Shown: positions 9,760 through 17,625 of the stretch, one piece after another
Position numbering within the stretch: the first letter of the stretch is position 1
Layout: every line of letters begins with the position of its first letter
NCBI RefSeq assembly: GCF_014196625.1
Contig: NZ_JACIDZ010000013.1
Location: 114,354 to 172,178 of the forward strand
Source of the DNA: Martelella radicis
Lineage (GTDB): Bacteria; Pseudomonadota; Alphaproteobacteria; Rhizobiales; Rhizobiaceae
Length of the DNA stretch: 57,825 nucleotides
Reading direction: 5' to 3'
The notes under the pieces: model-generated
What the model was told of the DNA's origin: nothing
Database searches by the model: none
The model's input: only the letters and a program-made list of their open reading frames with translations
Program-made: the position numbers and the translations under genes

Positions 9760-10104
9760 TTCTTCTTGCGCGGTCGCGGTCGGAAAATGAACGGCGCGTG
9801 TTTGTTCCATCTTCACTTCCTCGTGTCCAAAGCGCTCAGCCGTCGCATCTATTCAGGCAACGGGACCGCTGTGTTTTTCCTCCGGTTGTAATAGGCCGTG
9901 GATCGATGGTTCGCGCGCAGAAAATGCTCAGTAGATCGAAAAATATATAACCTCCTCATGCGGTGCGGCGGTCAAATATCTCACAAATCTCGCGCGAATG
10001 CTCCTTCACGCCGGCGCGCTGCTGCACGACAATGCCAGCCTAACAATAACGACGCGGAAATCCGCGCGACCGCTGTAGGGTGTTGCTTGGAGGAGGAGCG
10101 AACC
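9760..10104. other. Promoter region of the epimerase gene
   Basis: About 345 bp without a supported gene. It contains the operator-like repeat at 9969-10003 described separately, and an AT-rich patch (AAAAATATATAA near 9938-9950) that could serve as a promoter element. Confidence 0.45.
9969..10003 (+). promoter_or_regulatory. Putative XylR-like operator, copy 1 (upstream of epimerase)
   Basis: A 35-bp sequence beginning CGGTCAAATA and ending GAATGCTC is about 80% identical to 12348-12382, with AAATCT and GCGC cores at the same spacing. It lies about 100 bp before the epimerase start. Its second copy lies before the dehydrogenase-importer operon and the regulator gene sits between them, so it is probably the regulator's binding site. 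Confidence 0.6.
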
Positions 10105-10950
10105 ATGAAGATCGGTGTGAACACCTGGGTCTGGACGTCGCCATTCACGACGGCCGATTTTGACCTCATCCCGAAGATCGGCAGGATGGGCTTCGACGTG
10201 CTCGAGGTTGCGCTTGATGACCCCGGCCTCATCGATGCGCCTTTGCTTCGGAAAGCTGCTGCCGACAACGGCCTTGCGATCACGGTTTGCGGCGCCTTTG
10301 GCCCGACACGGGACATAGCGAGCGAGGATGCGGCGATCCGCGCGAACGGCGCGAACTACATTCGCTCAAGCATCGCGTTCACTGAGGCCGTCGGCAGCAC
10401 GCTGTTCTCCGGCCCGGTCTATTCCGCCGTCGGCAAGACCCGTATGGTGCCCGAAGCCCAGAAGAAGCGGGAATGGGCGTGGTGCGTCGAAACCCTTCAG
10501 GACATCGCGGGCGCGGCGATGGACGCCGGCGTCACGGTGGGGATCGAACCGCTCAACCGTTTCGAAAGCGATATGGTCAACCTGACCGAACAGGCGCTGG
10601 CGCTGATCGACGATGTCGGCAGCTCCGCTTATGGCATCCATATCGACACCTTCCACGCCAATATCGAGGAAAAGAGCATTCCCGAGGCGATCCGCGCCGC
10701 TGGCAAGCGGCTCGTCCATGTGCATGCCTGCGAGAACGACCGCGGTATCCCCGGCTCCGGACACCAGGACTGGAAAGGCATCCGCGACGCGCTTGCCGAG
10801 ATCGAATATGACGGCGCCCTCGTCATCGAGTCCTTTACGCCCGGCGCGGTCGAGATCGCCAAGGCGGCCTCCATCTGGCGCCCGCTCGCTCCGTCCCAGG
10901 ACGAACTCGCCAGCGCCGGGGCAAACTACCTTCGCAACCTGTTCGGCTGA
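10105..10950 (+). CDS. Ketose 3-epimerase, D-tagatose/D-psicose 3-epimerase family
   Basis: Predicted metal-dependent TIM-barrel epimerase (281 aa) that interconverts ketohexoses at C3, for example fructose/psicose or tagatose/sorbose. The four metal ligands fall at E148, D181, H207 and E242. Their spacing is exactly that of the characterised enzymes (E152, D185, H211, E246 in Pseudomonas D-tagatose 3-epimerase). The family sequences EPLNRFE, HIDTFHANIEE and HACENDRGIPGSGH are all present. ATG 10105 has AGGAGGAG 7 bp upstream. It has its own upstream operator copy and precedes the regulator. The exact sugar is not determined; a pentulose substrate is possible. Confidence 0.82.
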   Translation: MKIGVNTWVWTSPFTTADFDLIPKIGRMGFDVLEVALDDPGLIDAPLLRKAAADNGLAITVCGAFGPTRDIASEDAAIRANGANYIRSSIAFTEAVGSTLFSGPVYSAVGKTRMVPEAQKKREWAWCVETLQDIAGAAMDAGVTVGIEPLNRFESDMVNLTEQALALIDDVGSSAYGIHIDTFHANIEEKSIPEAIRAAGKRLVHVHACENDRGIPGSGHQDWKGIRDALAEIEYDGALVIESFTPGAVEIAKAASIWRPLAPSQDELASAGANYLRNLFG

Positions 10951-11051
10951 CCGCTTGCCATTTCGCTGGGAGCGCGCGGATCCGGACTGTATGATCCGGC
11001 TTCGCGCTGCGAAAAAGTGCTCTTGTGTGGCGCCGTGAAGGGGAGAGGAAG

Positions 11052-12230
11052 GTGGACGAGAGAAATATCGCACTCATTATCGAAACGTCGAACAGCTATG
11101 CGCGCGGCATTCTTCACGGCATTCATGAATATGCCCGCACGCGGCGCGGCTGGACGCTCTATCTCACCGAGCATGGCCGCCACGAAATCGACGAGTCTTT
11201 TGTCGGAAACTGGAAATTCGACGGCGTCATAGCCCGCATCGAAACCGACCAGATGGCGCGGATCATCAAGGCGATGAACGTGCCCACGGTCGATGTCAGC
11301 GCCGCCCGGCTGATCGAGGGCATTCCCTGGGTCGAGACCGATGACGAGGCGATCACGCATCTCGCTCTCAACCATCTGCGCGATTGCGGGCTGCAGAACT
11401 TCGCCTTTTTCGGCGACCCCTTCTACAATTGGTCGATCTGGCGTCAGCACGCCTTCGAGCGCATTCTCGGCCACCCCGATATCATCCGGTCGCGGATCTA
11501 CAACCTGCCGAAGCGCAAGGAGCCGCGCGTGCGGTGGTGGACCCAGCGCGAACCGATCCGCGCGTGGCTCAACGCGCTGCCAAAGCCGGTCGGCATCTTT
11601 GCGTGCTACGACGCCTGTGGACAGCAACTGGTTGAGATCTGCCGCTATTACGGGTTCATGGTGCCCGAGGATATCGCCATCGTCGGCGTCGATAATGACG
11701 AGCTCCTGTGCGAGATCACCACGCCGACCATGTCGAGCATTATTCCCAATTCACTTGCCGCCGGGGCCTATGCCGCCGAAATTCTCGACCGGTTGATGCT
11801 TGGCGAAAAACTTTCGGGGCGCAAGCACTCGGTGGAGCCGCTCGGGGTGCGAAAGCGCGTGTCCACCGATATGCTGACCGTGCGCGACCGCCATGTCGCC
11901 GAGGCCATCGCCTTCATCCGGAAAAACGCCCACAAGAATATCAGGGTCGAGGACATCCTGGACATCGTGCCGCTGTCCCGTCGCGTGCTCGAAGCGCGTT
12001 TCCGCAAGGCGCTCGATCGCACCCCGCACCAGGAGATCCTGCGCGTGCGAACGAATGCGGTCAGGGAGCTTCTGCTGGAGACGGACATGTCCCTGTCCGA
12101 GATCAGCGAAGCGCTCGGCATTCAGCACCCCGAATATCTGAGCGTGTTTTTCAAGAAGGAAACCGGCCTGACGCCGCGCGAATACCGCGAACAGGTCAAG
12201 GGGCGCGCCTTGCCCAAATTGCCGGACTGA
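11052..12230 (+). CDS. XylR-like sugar-responsive regulator (LacI-type sensor fused to AraC DNA-binding domain)
   Basis: 392 aa. The N-terminal 270 residues form a periplasmic-binding-protein-like sensor (NIALIIETSNSYARGILHGI opening, PVGIFACYDACGQQ, VGVDNDELLCE), as in the xylose regulator XylR. The C-terminal 105 residues are an AraC helix-turn-helix pair (VEDILDIVPLSRRVLEARF and ISEALGIQHPEYLSVFFKKETGLTPREYR). GTG 11052 is chosen because a GGGGAGAGGAA ribosome site lies just upstream and the sensor begins at once. It probably binds the repeated operator flanking it and switches on the epimerase, dehydrogenase and importer when the sugar is present. Confidence 0.85.
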   Translation: MDERNIALIIETSNSYARGILHGIHEYARTRRGWTLYLTEHGRHEIDESFVGNWKFDGVIARIETDQMARIIKAMNVPTVDVSAARLIEGIPWVETDDEAITHLALNHLRDCGLQNFAFFGDPFYNWSIWRQHAFERILGHPDIIRSRIYNLPKRKEPRVRWWTQREPIRAWLNALPKPVGIFACYDACGQQLVEICRYYGFMVPEDIAIVGVDNDELLCEITTPTMSSIIPNSLAAGAYAAEILDRLMLGEKLSGRKHSVEPLGVRKRVSTDMLTVRDRHVAEAIAFIRKNAHKNIRVEDILDIVPLSRRVLEARFRKALDRTPHQEILRVRTNAVRELLLETDMSLSEISEALGIQHPEYLSVFFKKETGLTPREYREQVKGRALPKLPD

Positions 12231-12347
12231 CTGAAAACGCTGGGACTGACAGGACGGCTGCGGCACAAAGTGCAGCGGCCCGTTTATCCGTGGGAGTACT
12301 CCAATTTAGTTCAATATTACGCCACGCGTTTCATGGTTCTATAATTT

Positions 12348-12382
12348 CGGTCAAATACATCAAAAATCTAGCGCAAATATTC
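12348..12382 (+). promoter_or_regulatory. Putative XylR-like operator, copy 2 (upstream of dehydrogenase-importer operon)
   Basis: Second copy of the 35-bp element, beginning CGGTCAAATA and ending AAATATTC, 59 bp before the dehydrogenase start. It aligns without gaps to the copy at 9969-10003. The surrounding 100 bp are clearly AT-rich compared with the genes, as expected for a promoter. Confidence 0.6.
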
Positions 12383-12440
12383 ATTCTCAAATACTGCGGC
12401 ATCCCCAATAATCCAGATCAAGGAGAAACTGGGGGATACC

Positions 12441-13550
12441 ATGGAAAAGGCAAGAGTTGGTTTGATCGGGCTTGGTTTCGGGTCGGAATTCATTCCGATC
12501 TATCAGGCGCATCCGAAAGCCGAGGTTACGGCGATCTGCCAGCGTTCAAAGTCCAAGCTGAACAAGGTTGGCGACCAGTTCGGCATCGAGACGCGGTACA
12601 CGGATTTCCGCGACGTGCTGACCGACCCGAACGTCGATTTCGTGCATATCAACAGCCCGATCCCCGATCACGCGCCGCAGACCATTGCCGCGCTGAAGGC
12701 CGGCAAGCACGTCATGTGCACCGTTCCTATGGCGACAACGCTGGACGAGGCCCGGGAGATCGTCGACCTCGTGCGCGAGACCGGGCTCAAATACATGATG
12801 GCCGAAACGGTTGTCTATGCGCGCGAATATCTGTTCATCAAGGAACTTTATGACAAGGGCGAACTGGGCAGGATCCAGTACCTGCAGGCTTCGCACCCTC
12901 AGAACATGGAGGGCTGGCCAGACTACTGGAAGGACATGGTGCCGATGCATTACGCCACCCATGTCGTGGCCCCGCTCATGGCCATGGTTGACGGCATGGC
13001 CGATTATGTCTCCTGTTTCGGCTCCGGCACGATCAACGAAGAGTGCGCGTCCCGTTCCGGCTCGAAATTCGCCGTCGAATCCTGCCAGATCAAGATCAGG
13101 GATTCCGACGTCGCCGCTCATGTCTGGCGCTTCCTGTGGGACACCGCGCGCCAGTACCGCGAGTCGATCGACGTCTACGGCTCGAAAAAGAGCTTCGAAT
13201 GGCAGCTCATCACCGACGAGAACCCGGTGCTGCACACTGCAAACAGGCCCGAGCCGGAGATCGCCGAGCGCGTCGAGGTGCCGGACTATGCGCACCGGCT
13301 GCCCGAGGAAATCCGGAAGTTCACCCGCGGCATCGTCGACGAGGACCATCTCAGTTTCGTTCAGGGCGGCGGGCACGGCGGTTCGCATCCGCACCTGGTG
13401 AATGCGTTCATCAATGCGCTCCTCGAGGACCGCGACCCGTTCCCGAATGTCGAGCAATCCGCCAACTGGACCGCGGTCGGCATCTGCGCCCACCAGTCTG
13501 CGCTCAAGGGCGGGGAGATCGTCAAGGTGCCCGACTTCACGAGGCGCTGA
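12441..13550 (+). CDS. Gfo/Idh/MocA-family NAD(P)-dependent oxidoreductase
   Basis: Predicted sugar or polyol dehydrogenase, 369 aa. The Rossmann NAD(P) site GLIGLGFGSEF lies at residues 8-18, followed by the family domain with DFVHINSPIPDHAP. The usual EKP motif is replaced by VPM (CTVPMATT), so the catalytic Lys found in many members is absent at that place. A downstream PMHYATHVVAP segment supplies candidate active-site His. It is first in an operon with importer 2 (39-bp gap to the ATPase) and has its own operator copy. It probably oxidises the imported sugar or the epimerised product; substrate unknown. Confidence 0.83.
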   Translation: MEKARVGLIGLGFGSEFIPIYQAHPKAEVTAICQRSKSKLNKVGDQFGIETRYTDFRDVLTDPNVDFVHINSPIPDHAPQTIAALKAGKHVMCTVPMATTLDEAREIVDLVRETGLKYMMAETVVYAREYLFIKELYDKGELGRIQYLQASHPQNMEGWPDYWKDMVPMHYATHVVAPLMAMVDGMADYVSCFGSGTINEECASRSGSKFAVESCQIKIRDSDVAAHVWRFLWDTARQYRESIDVYGSKKSFEWQLITDENPVLHTANRPEPEIAERVEVPDYAHRLPEEIRKFTRGIVDEDHLSFVQGGGHGGSHPHLVNAFINALLEDRDPFPNVEQSANWTAVGICAHQSALKGGEIVKVPDFTRR

Positions 13551-13589
13551 GGCAGCGAATGAGCCATCGTTCGGCCGAGGGAGGGGACC

Positions 13590-15074
13590 ATGGACGAGAT
13601 ACTGCGTCTGTCGCGCATTTCAAAGACGTTTCCGGGCGTACGGGCGCTGGAGGACATTTCCTTCGACGTCAGGCGCGGCGAGGTTCACTGCCTGTGCGGC
13701 GAGAACGGCGCGGGCAAGTCGACGCTGATCAAGGTCCTCTCCGGTGCGCACCAGCCAGACGAAGGCGGCGAGATCCTGTTTGACGGCAAGCCGGTTTCGC
13801 TGACGCCGCGCTCGGCGCTGCAACTGGGCATTCACACCATCTATCAGGAGCATATCGTCTTCAACGACCTCTCGATCACCGAGAACATCTTCACCGGCGC
13901 CGAGATCACCCGCTGGGGCCTCCAGCAGCGCCAGCAGATGCGCAAGGAGGCCGAGAAGGTTCTGAGATATCTGAAGAGCGACTTGTCGCCCGATCTGAAG
14001 ATGCGCGATCTGACCAGCGGCCAGCAGAAGGTGGTCGAGATCGCCAAGGCGGTGCTGTTCAATTCGAACCTCGTCATCCTCGACGAGCCGACGGCTTCCT
14101 TCTCCTCCAGGGAAATCGACACGGTCCTCGAGATCGTCAGGACGGTGCGAGAGAACGGCATCGGCGTCATCTACATCTCGCACCACCTGGACGAGGTGTT
14201 CGAGATCGGCGACCGGGCGACGGTCCTGCGCGACGGGCGCAAGGTCAGCGTCCATCCGATTTCCGGCCTCGCCAGATCGACCCTGATCAAGGATATGGTC
14301 GGACGCGACCCTTCGACCTTCTACGAGCGCGAGCGCATTCGACCGGGCGAGGTGGCGCTGTCGGTCCGCAACGTCACCGGCAACGGCGTGAAGGATGTCT
14401 CGTTCGACTTGCGCCGCGGCGAGATTCTCGGCTTTGCCGGCATGGTCGGTTCCGGACGATCCGAACTGATGGAGGTGTTGTTCGGCAGCGCGCCGATCGT
14501 TCATGGCGACATTCTGATCAACGGCAAAAAGGTCCATCATTCGAGCCCGAAGGCGGCGATCCGCAACAAGATGTGCTTTATCACCGAGGACCGCCAGAAC
14601 ACCGGCCTGTTCCTGCAAAAGACCATCGCGGAGAATGTCGCCGTCGCCAATATGGTGAACACGCGCAACTTCATCGCGCGCCCCGGCGAAGACGAGGCCG
14701 TCGGCGAGAAATACATCAGGCAGTTGAACATCAAGGCGCCGGACGCCCGCACCCGGGCCGTCAACCTGTCCGGCGGAAACCAGCAGAAGGTGGTGCTGGG
14801 CAAGTGGTTCAACACCGGGGGCGAGATCTTCATCTTCGACGAGCCGTCCCACGGCGTCGATGTCGGCTCCAAGCAGGAAATCTACAAGGTGATGGTCGAG
14901 CTGTTGAAGGAGGGCAAGGCCATCCTGATGGTCTCCTCCGACATGCCGGAGGTGATTTCGATGAGTGATCGCGTGATCGTCTTCAAGAAGGGCGAGATCG
15001 CAGGGGAACTGACCGGTGAGGAGATAACCGAAGAGAACATCCTCACCCTTTCAATAGGAGACCAGGAAGAGTGA
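13590..15074 (+). CDS. Sugar ABC transporter ATPase, RbsA/MglA type (importer 2)
   Basis: 494-aa tandem nucleotide-binding protein of the CUT2 class. The first domain has Walker [10 protein letters not shown] (37-45), signature TSGQQKVVEIAKA and Walker B LVILDEPTASFS. The second has degenerate Walker [24 protein letters not shown] and FIFDEPSHGVDVG. The start is preceded by GAGGGAGGGG. Its stop overlaps the permease start by 4 bp (GTGA), indicating translational coupling. It is similar in plan to the ATPase of importer 1 but clearly diverged, so the two are separate systems rather than a recent duplication. Confidence 0.9.
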   Translation: MDEILRLSRISKTFPGVRALEDISFDVRRGEVHCLCGENGAGKSTLIKVLSGAHQPDEGGEILFDGKPVSLTPRSALQLGIHTIYQEHIVFNDLSITENIFTGAEITRWGLQQRQQMRKEAEKVLRYLKSDLSPDLKMRDLTSGQQKVVEIAKAVLFNSNLVILDEPTASFSSREIDTVLEIVRTVRENGIGVIYISHHLDEVFEIGDRATVLRDGRKVSVHPISGLARSTLIKDMVGRDPSTFYERERIRPGEVALSVRNVTGNGVKDVSFDLRRGEILGFAGMVGSGRSELMEVLFGSAPIVHGDILINGKKVHHSSPKAAIRNKMCFITEDRQNTGLFLQKTIAENVAVANMVNTRNFIARPGEDEAVGEKYIRQLNIKAPDARTRAVNLSGGNQQKVVLGKWFNTGGEIFIFDEPSHGVDVGSKQEIYKVMVELLKEGKAILMVSSDMPEVISMSDRVIVFKKGEIAGELTGEEITEENILTLSIGDQEE

Positions 15075-16222
15075 GCACGCGCGACAACACCAGTTCCACG
15101 CCGGTCGTCAAGACGTCGCTGTTCAAGCGGCACGAGAACCTGACCGTGCTTTCGATCTTTTTGAGCTTTGTACTCATCATCGTGCTTTGGCAGTTGATCG
15201 CCTCGGGATTCTCCAAATATCCGACTTTCATCAGCCCGGTGAACATCCTCAACATCCTCCAGCAGGTCGCCGTGCCCGGCATCATCGCGGTGTCGATGAC
15301 CATGGTGATGATTTCGGGCGGCATCGACCTGTCGGTCGGCATGCTGGCCTCGCTGGTCTCGATCGTCGTGTCTCTCGGCATCTCGCGCTGGGGTTTCGGC
15401 GTCGTGCCGTCCATTGCGCTCGGAATCTCGGCGGCGATCGTTTTGGAAGCGGTTATGGGCTTCATCATCTCGCGCACCCGCATCGAACCGTTCATCATCA
15501 CGCTTGGCGGCATGATCTCGTTCCAGGGCATTGCGCTGCTCCTGTCCAATTCACGTGAAGTCGTGATGAAGGGCGAGCTCGATTTCCTGACCGCCAACCT
15601 GATCGAAGGGGCGAGGGACCCGATCACCGGGCTGGCGCTTCGGGTGCCGCCTTATGTGCTGATCTTTTTCCTGGTCGCGCTGATCGGCGGGCTGATGCTG
15701 ACCTACACGAAGTTCGGGCGGCGCATCTATGCCGTCGGCACCAATCCGCGCGCCGCTTTCCTGGCCGGCATCGACGTCAAGAACATGAAGCTTGCCGTTT
15801 ACTGCATCCAGGGTCTTCTGGTGGGTATCGGCGCCACCATGCTGCTGGCGCGCATCAATACCGGCATCATCACCCTCGGACAGGGCCTGGAAATCGACAC
15901 CATCGCCATGGTGGTCATCGGCGGCACGGCCCTTTCCGGGGGCCGGGGCAACATCGTCGGCACGCTGATCGGCGTCATATTCCTCGGCTCGATCGCCAAC
16001 GCCATGAACATGCTGAGGCTGCCTTCGGAGGTTCAGTTCCTGGCCAAGGGACTGATCATCATCATCGCCGTCTCGGCCGGAGACGTTTCCCGGCGTATTT
16101 CCGACTACCGGACGCTGAAACGGGAAAGGGCGAGTGCACGGGCGGCTGCCGCGGCAGCCACCGGAGGGGCAAACCAGCAAGGGCAGGAGATGCTTTCGGC
16201 AAGGCCGAAGCAAACCGTGTGA
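15071..16222 (+). CDS. Sugar ABC transporter permease, RbsC type (importer 2)
   Basis: 383-aa CUT2 permease with 8-10 membrane segments, the motif TMVMISGGIDLSVGM and the ATPase-contact loop TNPRAAFLAGIDV. The GTG start overlaps the ATPase stop. Compared with the importer 1 permease it is longer at both ends, with a C-terminal Ala/Gly/Gln-rich cytoplasmic tail. The DNA encoding that tail contains a perfect 16-bp palindrome (16144-16159). Confidence 0.9.
   Translation: MSTRDNTSSTPVVKTSLFKRHENLTVLSIFLSFVLIIVLWQLIASGFSKYPTFISPVNILNILQQVAVPGIIAVSMTMVMISGGIDLSVGMLASLVSIVVSLGISRWGFGVVPSIALGISAAIVLEAVMGFIISRTRIEPFIITLGGMISFQGIALLLSNSREVVMKGELDFLTANLIEGARDPITGLALRVPPYVLIFFLVALIGGLMLTYTKFGRRIYAVGTNPRAAFLAGIDVKNMKLAVYCIQGLLVGIGATMLLARINTGIITLGQGLEIDTIAMVVIGGTALSGGRGNIVGTLIGVIFLGSIANAMNMLRLPSEVQFLAKGLIIIIAVSAGDVSRRISDYRTLKRERASARAAAAAATGGANQQGQEMLSARPKQTV
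16144..16159 (+). repeat. Perfect 16-bp GC palindrome in the 3' end of the permease gene
   Basis: GGCTGCCGCGGCAGCC lies about 100 bp before the binding-protein start. It differs at one base from the core of the hairpin that follows the binding-protein gene at 17354-17381. It may be an mRNA-stability element, or simply an Ala-codon run. Confidence 0.45.
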
Positions 16223-16262
16223 CGTCGAGGGGCGGAACACAAACACAAGAGGGAGAAGGAAA

Positions 16263-17330
16263 ATGAAGAAGCTTACACTTTCGCTGATGACGGCCATTGC
16301 CGTCGGCACCATGGCCATCGGAGCCCAGGCCGAAGACAAGGTCATCGGCTACTACATGGATGCCTCCGATGACTTCTACAAGGCCGGTTACGAGGTGTTC
16401 AGGACCCTTGCTGAACGTCAGGGCTGGACGGTGCTTGACGTGGTCGGCCAGGGCACCGCGCCGGAACAGATCGCCGCCGTCGAGAACTTCATTACCCAGG
16501 GCGTTGACGCGCTTCTGGTCGTGCAGAACTCGCCGGAAACCACATCGCGGACGCTGAAACTCGCCCATGACGCCGGCATTCCCGAGTTCCACCTGACGCA
16601 TAACCCACCCAACGAGCCGGGTCTTGCCGGCTTTGCCGGCTACGACTGGGTCAAGATCGGCGAATATGCCGGCGAGTCGGCCCTGGAGCACGGCGTTGGG
16701 CGCCTTGTTATGATCGAGGGCAAGCTCGGTCAGGGCACCGCCTCCGGCCAGACCGAGGGTTTCCTGAAGGCCTATGACGAGCAGGGCAAGGATATCGGCA
16801 ATCTCGCCGAGAATGTCGGCGTCAAGGGTGCCGGCGGCGAAGACCTGCAGGTGGTGTTCTGGGGTTCGGGCGGCTGGTTCGCCGACCCGGCCAAGAAGGT
16901 GATGCAGGATGCGATTACCAGCCTTGGCCCGGATGGTTTCGACGGCGTCTACGTCCACAATGACGAGATGATGGCCGGCGTGCTGCAGGCCTTCGAGGAG
17001 GCAGGTCTCGACCCGTCCGAATACTGGCTCGGCGCCTCGAACGGCAAGGAAAAGTCCTGGGATTGGGTCGAGGACGGCCTTATCACCATGGATGTGAACG
17101 AAACCGCGACCCTCGAGGCCGACATCGCCCATCAGCAGATCAAGGCCTACTTCGCCGGCGAGGACTACAAGAAGGCTGTGTTCGTGTCCGTCATCCCCTT
17201 CAATCAGGACAATATCGATCGCGACAAGCTGGTGCCGTTCTTCCATGACGACTACATGGCCAAGCGCGATGCGGGCGCTTTCGTCTACGACATCAACGAT
17301 CCGCAGTTTCGTGATAATCCAGACTACTAA
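16263..17330 (+). CDS. Periplasmic sugar-binding protein (importer 2)
   Basis: 355-aa solute-binding protein. Residues 1-23 form a signal peptide (cut after AQA). The mature part is a Peripla_BP_4-like fold (VIGYYMDASDDFYKAGYEVF, GVDALLVVQNSPETT, VYVHNDEMMAGVLQAFEEAG). ATG 16263 has GGGAGAAGG upstream and starts the signal sequence. It is the last gene of the dehydrogenase-importer operon and ends at a double terminator. It shares the general fold with the importer 1 binding protein but little obvious sequence, so a different sugar is likely. Confidence 0.87.
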   Translation: MKKLTLSLMTAIAVGTMAIGAQAEDKVIGYYMDASDDFYKAGYEVFRTLAERQGWTVLDVVGQGTAPEQIAAVENFITQGVDALLVVQNSPETTSRTLKLAHDAGIPEFHLTHNPPNEPGLAGFAGYDWVKIGEYAGESALEHGVGRLVMIEGKLGQGTASGQTEGFLKAYDEQGKDIGNLAENVGVKGAGGEDLQVVFWGSGGWFADPAKKVMQDAITSLGPDGFDGVYVHNDEMMAGVLQAFEEAGLDPSEYWLGASNGKEKSWDWVEDGLITMDVNETATLEADIAHQQIKAYFAGEDYKKAVFVSVIPFNQDNIDRDKLVPFFHDDYMAKRDAGAFVYDINDPQFRDNPDY

Positions 17331-17353
17331 ATCCTCCGCAGCGTCTGGACCCT

Positions 17354-17381
17354 GGAGGAGGCTGCCTCGGCAGCCTCCTCC
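17354..17381 (+). terminator. Strong hairpin after importer 2 binding-protein gene
   Basis: A 12-bp perfect GC stem (GGAGGAGGCTGC and its complement) with a CTCG tetraloop starts 23 bp after the stop. It has no T-run, so it more likely protects the mRNA end, with the following hairpin completing termination. Confidence 0.7.
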
Positions 17382-17406
17382 AAACGATCGAAAACCGATC
17401 GTTTTT
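17382..17406 (+). terminator. Rho-independent terminator of the importer 2 operon
   Basis: AAACGATCG, a 5-nt loop and CGATCGTTT followed by further T residues form a classic intrinsic terminator immediately after the GC hairpin at 17354. Confidence 0.8.
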
Positions 17407-17444
17407 GTCGTCTGTTTTTGCGATTCTGCAAACTTCGGGAAATA

Positions 17445-17482
17445 GGGGGCAGGACAGGAGCAGTGCGAAATCGTACGCTAAG
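17445..17482 (+). repeat. Left terminal inverted repeat of the Tn3-family element
   Basis: 38 bp, GGGGGCAGGACAGGAGCAGT then GCGAAATCG and TACGCTAAG. It differs from the right copy at positions 5, 7, 9 and 13; similarity extends about 8 bp further inward. Confidence 0.85.
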
Positions 17483-17485
17483 GTC

Positions 17486-17500
17486 GAACGGAACATGAAC
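17486..17500 (+). promoter_or_regulatory. LexA-box-like sequence inside the transposon left end
   Basis: GAACGGAACATGAAC fits the alphaproteobacterial SOS box GAAC-N7-GAAC and lies 126 bp before tnpA. Only eight bases are fixed, so about one match per strand is expected by chance in a window this size; the location is the only extra support. Confidence 0.3.
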
Positions 17501-17625
17501 TGTCTCGGATCTCGGGTGTGCGGCCTCCGATCTCTGTGGATTGGCACCGTTAGGCTCCAGTTTTGGTATCTTCGTCCGTCCGACTCGACAACGCTCTGGG
17601 CAGATTGGTCGTGTGGGGTTGGGCG

